A DNA stretch of 64,000 bases from Lantana camara (Eukaryota; Streptophyta; Magnoliopsida; Lamiales; Verbenaceae): positions 82,824,001 through 82,888,000 of the forward strand of contig CM074862.1 in NCBI GenBank assembly GCA_037501455.1. The letters are read 5' to 3'. Shown piece by piece: positions 22,501-32,705 of this stretch. Within the stretch, counting starts at the first letter, position 1, and each line of letters starts with the position of its first letter. The notes beneath the pieces are model-generated. The model had not been told where the DNA came from. It did no database searches and saw nothing but the letters and a program-made list of their open reading frames with translations. The translations under genes and the position numbers were made by a program.

Positions 22501-24039
22501 TGAGTGTAAAATTCGCATTAATTTGAGTTTTATATTGAGTAGATTTTATGTCGTTTCATGTGCTTATGTGTTTATTTTGCTCCATTTAGGTACTTGTTAC
22601 GTTGGAGTTGAGAAACGGTGGAAAAATACGAATTCGGGCGTTAAAACAATGAAAAGAAAGAGATACACCCGTGTCTCCAAGGAAGAACAACCTGAGACAC
22701 GCCTATGTCTCGGGTTAGGCGAGGTTGGTTTTCGAGAAAAGATGGAGACACACCCATGTCCCCTTGCAAGAAGAAACATAGACACGCCGATGTCTTAGTA
22801 CAAGTGGCTAAACCTTTGAAATTCATGGGATACAGACCCGTGTCTCCCACCAAGAGGAAATGGTGACACGGCCGTGTCACCTTATAAAGTCGCTAACACG
22901 TTTTTCGTGAGACACAGGTGTGTGTTGAATTTTTGAAGGAAAGAGACACACCCGTGTCTCTAGTCGGCGAGAGGAGTCCTGGGCATCTATTTAAGGCGCG
23001 AGACTTCATTATTTGGGGGTTCGATTTTTGAGACTTTTAATCTAGCATCTTGGGAGCGAAACGAAGCGACGTGAAGAGTTATTGGAGGATTTCGAGAAGA
23101 CGAAAGGATTGAATTCTTGAAAATAATTTCATCAATTCCGGTTTATTTTATGCTTTTAGTTATCAAACTAATTCCTCATATCGTAGAATTATCCGTTTTG
23201 GATGGTTAATTGTGTTTCATCGAATTTCATGAATGTTTAGGGCTTGGGTTTTGAACAATTGTTTGATTTCATTGAACATGAGTTTAATTAATGCAATTCC
23301 TACAGTTTTTATGAATTTTGAGTCAATTATGCATGGCTAAATTCCTAGGGCTAGGGAAGTGATGGAACTTGCATGCTAAGTGTTTGATATAATGCTTGAA
23401 TGACTTGTGCTAACTCTTGGTTTTGAAAACTTAATTTTATTTAATTGCAACGGATTGGCCATCCTTAGCATAACCTAGATTTGCCTAAATATCGAAGATC
23501 AATGGTGAATAAGATGTTTTCTTAACCGGTGGATTTAGAATTTAAAGAGATTTAATTCTTATTCCATATACAACTTGTAATCTTTATTCCATATCAAGCC
23601 GCTAGAATTTGAATTACACTAGTCTTGAACAATTGGTTAACTTGGTTATTAATGTTTGTGAAAACAACCTTAAAACTATTTTAACACTCATCTAGACCTT
23701 GAAAGAGGATAGATTGAATTTACGTGACTAGGTTGTAGAATTGCACTTGTCAAACAAGTATTATATTGGACTTATGAATGTATGTTTGTTACTCCCCTGC
23801 CTCGTTCGTCTCTTGAGTTACAACCCGAGTGTTTGAGTTTTTAGTCCTTGATTGTGTTTAGTTAGTTATTTTAAATTCTTCGTTAGTAGTATAATTTGCC
23901 AACTTGATTTGTGTTCGGTCTTTAGATTAGAGATAAGGTATAGAGTGGTGATTGATTTCCCTTTCTTGTGGGTACGATCCTATTATGCTACGAGTATATT
24001 TACGTGTACAGTTGCACGATTGCTTCAAAATTTACAACA
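22501..24039 (+). repeat. Athila-0 3' LTR (about 1.54 kb)
   Basis: It starts TGAGTGTAAAATTCGC after the polypurine tract. It is collinear with the Athila-2 LTR (26356-27861), with shared stretches such as gcttatgtgtttatttt-like text near 22560, gattgatttccctt near 23950 and the end tttacaaca. The exact right end is uncertain because terminal bases are not a clear inverted pair. It contains a striking array of GACAC/GTGTC palindromes (22660-22961) and a TATTTAA box at 22988-22994. No primer site follows, as expected for a 3' LTR. Confidence 0.75.
22660..22961 (+). promoter_or_regulatory. Array of covarying palindromes upstream of the Athila-0 LTR TATA box
   Basis: Units have arms around GACAC/GTGTC and a 4-nt spacer ending mostly in CC or CCC. 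They lie at 22660-22677, 22694-22711, 22745-22762, 22779-22797, about 22827-22848, 22862-22881 (20-bp perfect palindrome) and 22942-22961 (8-bp perfect arms, spacer accc), plus a decayed one near 22908. Flanking arm bases change in pairs, for example GGTGACAC/GTGTCACC against AGAGACAC/GTGTCTCT. The position, 30-330 bp before TATTTAA, suggests protein binding sites. Confidence 0.6.
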
Positions 24040-24043
24040 AGAA

Positions 24044-24378
24044 CGTAATCACACAACTAATTCTCAATCGAGTCAAATCAACACTCCAACTATTTGTTGG
24101 ACTCATCGACTTGGAGTGTTTTCTAATTCAACTTAAATTAGGACTTGTTTCATGTGTCATTAACCTAAATGACAAAGCCCTAACAGCTTGATGGATTAGG
24201 GGAGTTCTAATACATGAATATAAAGAAGTAAGCTACTAAACATACAAGAGCACATAAAAAAATGAATAACTTTTTATCATAATCAATTCGTTTATTATTC
24301 AAAGATCGTTTTTTATTTTAAAAGGAAATAGTTGAAGCAGATTAAAATAGGTCGGCTTTCAGGGTACTATTTCTAGCA
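24044..24378 (-). repeat. Diverged Angela-type LTR fragment, minus strand
   Basis: It aligns by eye with the start of the Angela LTRs in reverse complement (compare 36860-37187): cgtaatcacacaa, actcatcgacttggag, gacttgtttcatg, aagagcacataaa and ggctttcagggtactattt. The minus-strand LTR start (TGCTAGAAATAGTACCC) falls at 24378. It is far more diverged than copies C1-C3, so it is an old, truncated relic. Confidence 0.75.
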
Positions 24379-24582
24379 GTCTTTCCCGTATATTTCTACC
24401 CACGTTTTATAATAAGAAAACGGCTAATGCTTAAATAGAAAGCTAACACATAAATTAAGTCAGACAAAATGAGATACCACGCAATATTGATAAAAAGATC
24501 ACAAAATATACTTATACATTTATCAGATTATCCCAATGCTCAGGTGTAGCCTGAATAGTCCTCAAATTGGAATTCTTGCTCA

Positions 24583-24894
24583 TCACCGTCTTACCCAAAA
24601 CTTGGTGTACCTCTCTGTATGCTTCTTCCACGTTCCATACTTTGATAAAATGTGAGGTTCACCTCGAAGAACTGTCCCTGGAAAAGCTAGCTTCATCCGA
24701 GCCTCTAGCTGTGGTATGAAACCTGTCCGAAACCTATTTGGTGTCTTCCATCCACTTGTAATAATATCCTTAAAGGCATTTATTAACATGCATTCCTCCA
24801 ATGATGTGCAAGGATGCCTTGTCATGTTCTTCTTTAACCCACTAGGTTCACCGCGATAGTTGCCACAAGTCATAATGGTTGATGTTAGATTCAT
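24583..24894 (-). CDS. Myb/SANT-like DNA-binding protein of a PIF/Harbinger element
   Basis: This is an open frame of 103 codons (ATG at 24894). The sequence SLEECMLINAFKDIITSGWK, then NRFRTGFIPQLEARMKLAFPG and LSKYGTWKKHTERY fits the plant Myb/SANT-like domain (Myb_DNA-bind_3 type). In PIF/Harbinger transposons that domain is encoded next to the transposase and helps it reach DNA. The tryptophan and helix-forming positions expected of this domain are partly visible (GWK, WKKH). It lies about 290 bp downstream of transposase sequence on the same strand. No stop interrupts the domain, but N- and C-terminal extensions seen in host homologues are missing, so it may be a fragment. Confidence 0.65.
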   Translation of the reverse strand: MNLTSTIMTCGNYRGEPSGLKKNMTRHPCTSLEECMLINAFKDIITSGWKTPNRFRTGFIPQLEARMKLAFPGTVLRGEPHILSKYGTWKKHTERYTKFWVRR

Positions 24895-25182
24895 TCTGCA
24901 ACATTACATAGATGATTGAACTTAATATCAAATACCTTTATCTAACACAACAGAAAAATATCAAATATCTTGCACAATTTAAAAAATATTACAAATGTTT
25001 CAATTAACACCAAGGTAAGATGTTATAAATAGGAAAATGTAGAATAAATATACTTAAATCACTTCCAACACATCAAATACTTAACATACTAATGTGTTTG
25101 AACAGATTCCGCTAAACAGTCAAACATAACAAGTTTACACATAAGATCCGGTTTAACAAAGAAAATAATTAAAAGCAGTGAA

Positions 25183-25530
25183 TCATCTATGAGATTGGTA
25201 GTCATTCCACATATTTTGAGCAATATTGTCACGGAAGTTTGTCCAAACTTGGCTTGTCTCTATATGTGGTATGTATTCTACTGATCCCTCATCGATGTTG
25301 TGTTCGGTGCCCGCTTTATCCATTTCAATCTCTATAGGGTCAACATCCATATTTTGGCGAATGAAATTGTGGAACAATGCGCAAACCATAATAATCTCAT
25401 TTTGTGTCCTAATGTTATAAAAAGTTGGATTCTGTAGTATAGCTCAACAGTTTTTAAAGATACCAATTGTGCGTTCCATCGTGGTTCTTGCAGAGAAGTG
25501 GCATTTGTTGAACAATTCCCCTAGCACTGC
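25183..25530 (-). pseudogene. PIF/Harbinger transposase, C-terminal fragment
   Basis: On the minus strand one frame reads ELFNKCHFSARTTMERTIGI, a stop where the family has Trp (TGA for TGG, followed by AIL), then PTFYNIRTQNEIIMVCALFH and NFIRQNMDVDPIE. This matches the end of the DDE_Tnp_4 transposase of PIF/Harbinger elements, whose third catalytic residue lies in the MER motif. The ORF ends WTNFRDNIAQNMWNDYQSH, a usual C-terminus. The upstream two thirds, including the two catalytic Asp, are absent. I could not identify terminal inverted repeats or target duplications. Confidence 0.7.
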
Positions 25531-25570
25531 AACCCCCATACCGCAATACTCCCCTAGTAAAGGTTAGACC

Positions 25571-26355
25571 TAACACTCGAGAAATATTACGGCGAACTGT
25601 CGAAACGGTGTTTTAAATAGCATAAGGTATAGTACAGCGGAAGATAAGGAAATTTAAAACTCTATAAGTGAACAGAAGTGCTAACGCATGTAAAGAACAA
25701 GTGCTACTATTATTGATCAAAGTAACTGACATAAAGGGGAGTATAACTTGATGAGTGGCTTATTTAAATATAAATATACTCAGGACTAGGTGTCCTTAGA
25801 ATTAGTTCTGACCTACTATGCATGACACCTTAATACTTCAATATACCTCTAGTTGTTGTTCCCTTGATTCTAGAAACCATGGATTTTAAAATAGGTGAGG
25901 AGTTAGTCAAAGTGACTAAGTGAAGGTGTATAATAGCTTATAAATATACGTATATAAATATATATATTTAAAATAATAGATATAGGACATAGCAATACAA
26001 TCCGGTTCATGATAGATTTTAAAATGATAGGGATAGGGGGAATTTGAAATATTTGTAGAAATATGAACCGTATGTAATAAGACCTTTAATGCCTGCAAGC
26101 TAGGCCTCTCCATCCGTAACTCCTTAAATATTTGGTAAAACAGTAACGGCACTGTACATGGTACCGATACTTTAATAAAACCAATATGATAATACCTCTT
26201 TTACTTCGGTTATCGCGCCCAGGGAGCTACCCCGTGGTGACGTAAACAATTAATCGAAAAATATTTTCCCTGGGAGGTTGTCTTCCATATCTCTTGGCAT
26301 GGAGTAACTAACCTCCAGTTAAACCATTACCAAGAGTTGGTAGCAGTCTTATCAC
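25571..26355. other. Unclassified AT-rich stretch, possible old LTR relic
   Basis: No coding domain is seen. The reverse complement has general features of gypsy LTRs (a tcaccacggggtagctccc passage near 26210-26240, a cttccgctgtactatac passage near 25630), so a decayed minus-strand LTR is possible. The 78-codon ORF at 25916-26152 has no recognisable motif. Confidence 0.3.
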
Positions 26356-27861
26356 TGTTGTGTGTAGAAATTGCATGATTTAAAGTGTTAAATAGATTAT
26401 ATTTTGGTGTCGTTTGATGCGTTTATGTGTTTATTTGACTCTGTTCAGGTGTTAATAGAGTTGGAGTTACGAAACTTTGAAGCAGAGCGATTTCACGCAT
26501 TTTTGGGAGAAAAAGTGGTAACTCCCGTTACCATTTAGCAGTACACAAGGAGTAACTCCCGTTACTGGCCACAGGAGGAGAGGTTTTGCCGAGAACAGAG
26601 GGGTAACACCCGTTACCCCTATATAAAAGAAAATTGGTAACGCCCGTTACCAGTAAAAGCGTTAGGCGATTTCAGGTCATTAACGAGCGTTAACTGGAGC
26701 AAGGCAAATATAGGTAATGCCCGTTACCTAGGACGGCGAGAAATCTCCTAGGGTTGCTATATATGTGCGTTTTGGAGTCTTTAGTAAAAAACGAGAACTG
26801 GAGGAGGTTCAGAGAAAAAAAAAAAGAGAGTTAGACAGAGAAAAAGAGTTTCTTTTCGAAGTCAAGACCTGGGGTTTGAAAGAAGACTCAGAAGTTCAGA
26901 AGATTTTCAGAGAATTCGAGAAGACGACAGGATTGAATTCCGAGAACAATCTTTGGTTTTATTGTTGCTTTAATTTCCAAACTAATTCCTTTGATTTTAG
27001 TTTTAGTTTCATATGCTAGTTTCGTTTTTTAGTATTGTTGAATGTTTATAAGTTCAATTGTTAGACTTTGTTTAGATTCCTTGACGATGCTTTATTTTAA
27101 TGCAATTTCCTTTAGTTTTATGATTTTTGCTTCAATTATGAGTAGCTAAGTATCTAGGGCTAGGGGGAAGTGATGATGATTGCATGATGGATGTTTGATG
27201 AGGTGCTTGAATGACTTGTGTTATTTCTTAGTTTGAAAACTGGTTTGAACTGACTTGCAATGGCTTGATCACCCGTAGCATGTGTCGCAATTACCTATAG
27301 ATCGAAAGAGTGATGGTAATTTAGAGGGTTTTCAATACTTGTAAGTTGTAGGGTACAAAGAGATTTGGTCCTAGCTTATACAACAGTAATCTTATTCCAT
27401 GTCGAGCCGCTAGAATACTGAATTACACTAGTCTTGTTCCTATGGTTTAATTAACTATTGGTGATTGCGAGAGCAACATTGAACACTAATTAAGCACTTG
27501 GTTATACCTCGAAAGAGGGTAATTCAAATATAAGTGACTAGGTTGTAGAATTACACTTGTCAAACGAGTTTCACGTCAACTCTTGATTATATGATTCAAA
27601 GCTTTTTCCCTTGCCTGTTTAGTTTATTGAGTTAATTCGTGTGTTAAGTTGTTAATTGCAATTTTAATTTAGTTATTTGTTAATTTCTGCATCAGTAGAT
27701 TAATAGAAATAACCATTGCTTCCGTTAAGTCTTTAGATTAGAGAGAGATAGAGAGTAGTGATTGATTTCCCTTCCCTGTGGGTTCGATCCTATTGTGCTA
27801 CGTGTATGTTAGTGTACACTTGGATGATTGGTTTTTAACTATAGTAAAATCCGTTACAACA
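26356..27861 (+). repeat. Athila-2 5' LTR (1506 bp)
   Basis: It runs from TGTTGTGTGTAGAAATTGC to ATCCGTTACAACA, with inverted 5-bp termini TGTTG/CAACA, and the primer site follows at 27868. It contains GTAAC/GTTAC palindromes (26517-26730), TATATAAA at 26620-26627 and TATATATG near 26758. A purine-rich leader-like stretch follows at 26785-26960. It is collinear with the Athila-0 LTR. Confidence 0.85.
26517..26730 (+). promoter_or_regulatory. GTAAC-NCCC-GTTAC palindrome array in the Athila-2 LTR promoter
   Basis: Units lie at 26517-26532 (GGTAACTCCCGTTACC), 26551-26566 (AGTAAC...GTTACT), 26601-26618 (GGGTAAC...GTTACCC), 26636-26651 (spacer gccc), 26680-26693 (TTAAC..GTTAA, spacer differs) and 26711-26730 (TAGGTAA...TTACCTA). 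Bases outside the core change in matched pairs, so symmetry is kept. The array surrounds the TATATAAA box. The same motif recurs at 30726-30929. Confidence 0.65.
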
Positions 27862-27867
27862 AGTTTT

Positions 27868-27886
27868 TGGCGCCGTTGCAGGGGAA
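27868..27886 (+). other. Athila-2 primer-binding site (Asp tRNA)
   Basis: The sequence tggcgccgttgcaggggaa lies six bases after the LTR end. It is complementary to the tRNA-Asp 3' end with one mismatch (gca for gcc). Confidence 0.88.
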
Positions 27887-28018
27887 GGCGTTTTAAGTCA
27901 ATATTACTCAGTTATTTTGATCTAGTGCTTTAGACTATTACTTTACTTTGTGTTCATTATCCTTGTTACTGTGGAATTGGACTGAGGAATTCTTTTTCCT
28001 TGTGCAAGTTTACAGTGT

Positions 28019-30304
28019 ATGCGAAGATCTCAAGATCCCGAGTTAGTTCCATACGATCCGGAAATTGAGAGAACACTGAGTGCTATTAGGAGAAGACATA
28101 AGAAGGAGAAGAAACCAATTGCTTTACCGATGGCTGAAGCAGACCCACCACCACCACCGGCTATAAGAGATTATAACGTACCGCAAGCTGAAGCAATTCA
28201 GACTGCAACTCATCCCCCGATTGCAGCAAACAACTTTGAGATTAAACCAGCTATCATAAATTTGTTACAAAATAATCCGTTTTCAGGATTATCTTTGGAG
28301 GATCCAACTTCACACTTGGAGTATTTTCTGGAAGTTTGTGACACCTTCAAAATTCATAATGTCACTACTGATGCTATCCGAGGTAGGCTTTTTCCTTTTT
28401 CACTTAGGGATCGAGCTAAAGCATGGCTGAGTACTGTCCCAAATGAATCCTTTTAGACTTGGGCAGCATTATCTCAGGCTTTCCTAGCAAAGTTCTTTCC
28501 ACTTAGCAAAACCACGAAGTACAGGAATGATATCCAAGGTTTCAGGCAGTTGGATGGAGAGTCTTTCTATGAATCTTGGGAGAGATTTAAGGATTTGCAG
28601 AAGAAGTGTCCACATCACGGAATTCCCGGTTGGTTATTGATTCAGACTTTTTACAATAGGATGTCCCTTACCTTTAGAGGAGCGATGGATGCCACAGTTG
28701 GCGGAGCATTCTTAGCCAAATCTGAAGCAGTTGCTACTGAGTTATTGGATAACATGTCGTAGAACGATGTTTTTGTGCATGAAAGGAGCCATTCGCAACC
28801 AGCGAAGGTGCAAACAGGAGTCATAAAGTTAGATGGCTTAACCGCCATCAATGCTAAATTCGAAGCGCTTAACAAGAAATTGGACCAACTAATTGTCAAT
28901 GCAGTTGGGATACAGTCCCAACCAGTTCAGGTAACATGTGAAATCTGTAGTGGTCCACATGATTTTAATATGTGTCCTCATACCAATGCAAGAGAACAGG
29001 TGCAAGAGCAGGTGAACTACGCAAATAACTTCAAACCAGCAAATGATCCCTACTCAAACACCTACAATCCAGGATGGAAGAACCACTCTCATTTGTCGTG
29101 GTCTAATAATCAGAATGTTCAACAACCACCCCAACCTAGACCACAGTTCCAACCTAGGCAGCAATTTCAACCACGACCACCAGCCCAATTTAATGTTGCA
29201 CTACCTCAGCAGGAGCAAAAGCAGGGTTGGGAGGTCGCGCTTGAAAAGTTCATAACCGTGTCATTGGGTCGACATCAGAAGTTGGAAGCCCAAGTAGATC
29301 AAGTGGTAAATCAGACCAAAACTTTGGAGATTCAGATTGGTCAGATTGCCCAATCTTTGAATTTGAGGGGCCCAAGAATGCTACCAAGCCAAACTGAAAA
29401 TAATCCGAAGAAGCAATGACAGGCCATATTTGTAGGAGACAATAGAGATAAAGAAGGTCCGAACGAGTGTGTAAGTTCGGATGTTAAGGAGGTTGTGCTT
29501 GAAAAAGGAGTACTTGAGAAGGCTGAAGAGAAAATTGATTTTAAGAATGAGAATTTTGAGGAAGAGGTGATTCAAAAGGTGATTCCAAGCAAGGAGAAGC
29601 CTGAGAACTTCATTACTGTGATACTTACTGAGGAATGCAGTGCTATTATTCAGCATAAGCTTCCTCCGAAGCTTAAAGATCCAGGGAGTTTTTCAATTCC
29701 CCTTACTATTGGTTCTTTGCAATTCCCTAATGTTCTATGTGATTTAGGAGCTAGTGTGAGTTTAATTCCAGTGTCTACTTATAGGAAATTAGGAGTGAAG
29801 GAGCTTATACTGACGAATATGACACTCCAACTAGCAGATAGATCGGTGAAATATCCGACAGGAATTTTGCAAGACATTTTGGTAAAAGTTGGAAATTTTC
29901 ACATTCCTACTGATTTTGTAGTTCTTGATATTGAGAGTGATGAGAGGATGCCATTGATACTTGGAAGACCGTTGCTGGCTATGGCTGGAGCAGATATTAA
30001 TGTTCAGAATGGACGGATCACGTTCAAAATAGGAGATGAAAGAATGGAGTTCAGGAACTTTGGTTCCAGGACACCCCCCGCAATTCCAGATAAGTGTTGC
30101 ATGATTAAGGTTGTCAATGATACACCAGCCGGAGAGACTCTGTTTACGGAACAAAGAGATGTAGTTGATTGGCAGAGAGAAACGAAGTTTCAGAGAGCGA
30201 GAATGAAGGATGTTCTGGATTTAGATACTTGGAGATCAAGCTCTGGGTTTGTGAGTCACAAGAACGAGGTCACTCCTTGTGACTCGTTGCTTGGGAATTG
30301 CTAA
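28019..30304 (+). pseudogene. gag: Athila-2 gag-protease, one frame with three stops
   Basis: The start chosen is the ATG at 28019 (MRRSQDPELVPYDPEIERTL), 132 bp after the primer site. The whole 2.3 kb is a single frame interrupted only by stops at 28454-28456, 28760-28762 and 29417-29419, with no frameshift. The gag core is visible (LEDPTSHLEYFLEVCDTFKI, LFPFSLRDRAKAWLSTV, FLAKFFPLSKT, DGESFYESWERFKDL), then a zinc knuckle CEICSGPHDFNMC at 28937-28975 and a Pro/Gln-rich region. The protease has its catalytic Asp at 29741-29743 (CDLGASVSLIP) and ends with LILGRPLLAMAGADINV. The frame finishes at 30302-30304, with no RT following. It is less damaged than the other gag regions here. Confidence 0.85.
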
Positions 30305-31570
30305 TCCCAAATTGGTTCCTGTAGTCAAGCTAACGACTATAACTTAGAACTAACTTTTCCCTTTTTCTTTTCTTTTGTTTTGTTTTTGTTTCCGTTGTTT
30401 TCGTTTCTGTCATCCTCATTTTCTCGTAATAATTGAATTGTCTCTCTCGTTGCAGGTCACGTGATGGTTTACTAGGTAGCCAAGATCTTGATGGTGCGAG
30501 GGCCGTGATTTGAGCATCATTGTCAATAGTGAGGTCCATTTAATTTCTTCATATGCTTGTGCAGGGTTTGATTGTCTTTCTTGAGGAGAATGAATTGTTG
30601 ATATGAATTGTTATAGGTGCACTGTGACTTGATTGAATACTATGGGTTAATTTCAGTTAATTGATGTGATTGAGCACTATTAGTTGTGTGTTTATGTTTT
30701 AAATAAGTCTTGGGCGGAATTAAAAGTAACGGGCGTTACACCATTGCTGTTATTTTTTTGGTAACGCCGGTTAATGAGATCAGACGCACCGGGTACTAAA
30801 GGTAACGGGCGTTACACCTCATCAGTTATTTTTGATAACGTCTGTTAATGGACACAGGCATCTTGGCCAACAGGGGTTAATGCCCGTTACCTCTTTTCTT
30901 CGGAAGACCGGTGACGCCCGTTACCGGTCCGACTGACGTAAATTGGATTTTAGGCACACGTTTTTAGGGTTAATCTAAGTCTTGTCCTACCCAATTTCGG
31001 TTTTCTTTCCCCCAAACCAATAAATACACTTCCACCCACTTATCCCACCTTACTAGAGATTCAATTATTCCCTTGGGTCAATCATCTTCAAGCAAGAAGC
31101 TTCCCCTCCAAGTTACATTCTTACTCTCTTTTGAATCAAAGTAAGTCACCATTCCTTTGTCTTAGAGTAATTATTGGAGCCAAAATTTTCCAATCTAATG
31201 GATGAGAATTAGGATTGATTTGCATGTTAAAGATCACTATGAGATTAAATTGATGAATTTTGAGAGATTAACTATGCTAGAATTAGGATTGATGCTTTAA
31301 ATTGAAGTTAACTTGAATTGGGTTAAATTTTTGAAGAATCCTAAAGTTCTAGGTAGCCTTGTTTTTGAATTTAGGAGTTGAAGGTAGAGAATTGTGAGCT
31401 TAAATTGTAGTAATTAAGCTAGTGTGAATTTGAGATTGGATAGAGTGAAGAACTTGAGTTAGGACACACTCACTAGGCTTAAGCACACAGGGTGTTTGAT
31501 GAATTGCCCATGTGAATTGTGATTGATTTCTTTGTGCTTTGCTTTGCTATCATTGTTTGATTTAGGTACA
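30305..31570 (+). promoter_or_regulatory. Athila-2 inter-ORF region: palindromes, possible internal promoter and intron
   Basis: It is non-coding. GTAAC/GTTAC palindromes lie at 30726-30739, 30761-30774, 30802-30815, 30835-30848, 30875-30891 and 30906-30929 (10-bp arms with one mismatch). A TATA-like TAAATA is at 31021-31026, followed by a C-rich leader-like stretch. A strong splice donor AAA|GTAAGT has GT at 31141-31142, and an acceptor TTTAG ends at 31565, six bases before the ORF-1 ATG, giving a 425-bp candidate intron. Promoter and splicing are inferred from sequence only. Confidence 0.5.
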
Positions 31571-32704
31571 ATGGGTCGCACTAAGCGCTCTAGAGTCCCG
31601 GAACCTTTCACTACCTCGTCCAGACTAGACCACCAACCTTTTGGTCGGATAACGTAACAGTTAATTTCTTTGGGAACCCTTACCAAAGGAATCCAACAAG
31701 GAATATTGTGGGTACTAAGTTCTTCGAGCGGATGGATAGATTGGAGGCTTGGGATGAAGTGAAGAGGCTATTCGATAACATAAGTTGGCTACCTTTCCTT
31801 GAGAGGAGGGATATGACCTATGGAGATATGACCGCTGCTTTCTTCCATACAATGAATTTTGATCCGGTGGAGAACACTTTGACCTTCACTCTTGATGATA
31901 TGGAAACTCGGACTTGGAGTGTGAGCAGGATAAGAGATATTCTTCGATTTCCAGCTAATGCCACCACTTCTTTACCCAGATGGAGCGAGACTCAGCGAGA
32001 GGAGGTATGGAGATCCTTTCCCTTGAGAGAGGGTGTCCATAGTTATTCCTCCTGGTGCACGCATGACAGCTATTTTGATTCGTTGACATGGGTACTAGTC
32101 CATAGGATTTTAGCCCTGGGATTCTGTGCCAGATACGGGAGAGATAGCCATATTACAGAAACTGAGTTGGGCATCATGTATTTGATGAATGAAGGTATTA
32201 AGTTCGATGGTAGGATCGAGTTCCTTTGGAAGCTGCAGGAGAGTACTGGGAGTGTGACGGGCACGATTGCTCATGGAGGCTTTGTGATATACCTTGGGAG
32301 AGTGGAGAGTTGAAGAATAGGATTTTGCCATGGTGGCCTATCCGTGAGAAAGATCATTTCTGGGAGATGTACAGCTGGGGGATAGCCTGGTTCGATGAGC
32401 TTTCTACGAGGCAGAAGGAGCTCTTGGCTCGGATTCCTGACCGGCCTGATGATGAGTTTGCGGTTCTTCGCAATGCCGCACCTGTTGTTGCCGAGGCTAG
32501 TGACGACACTCCCATGACTTTGAGAGGCGTACGTGCAGAACTAGCAGGATTGAGGGCTGATTTGACCACCGTTATCGCTAGAGTTGAAGATTTGACACAT
32601 TATGTAGATGAGCGATTCGACGCTTGGGAGGCCAACTTGGAGGCCAAGTTTGACGGGTTCAATGCTCGCTTGGATCAGTATCTTGGAGGACCCCCATCGC
32701 CCTG
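31571..32704 (+). pseudogene. ATHILA ORF-1-type env-position protein (broken)
   Basis: The start chosen is the ATG at 31571 (MGRTKRSRVPEPFTTSSRLD, a basic start). A frameshift near 31630 leads into a frame whose core is FFERMDRLEAWDEVKRLFDN, LPFLERRDMTYGDMTAAFF, FTLDDMETRTWSVSRIRDIL, LRFPANA and TELGIMYLMNEG. This pattern fits the ATHILA ORF-1 family (PF03078), found in the env position of Athila elements; its biochemical role is unknown. A second frameshift near 32270 joins a tail with TPMTLRGVRAELAGLRADLT and heptad-like repeats to DQYLGGPPSP (stop 32703-32705), a likely coiled coil. No clear transmembrane segment is visible, so calling it an envelope is not justified. Confidence 0.7.
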
Positions 32705-32705
32705 A

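Noticed and set aside
31571..32704. Calling the Athila-2 env-position ORF a true envelope gene
   Set aside because: I see no signal peptide or clear membrane span; it fits the ATHILA ORF-1 family and a coiled-coil tail, so only the positional label is justified.
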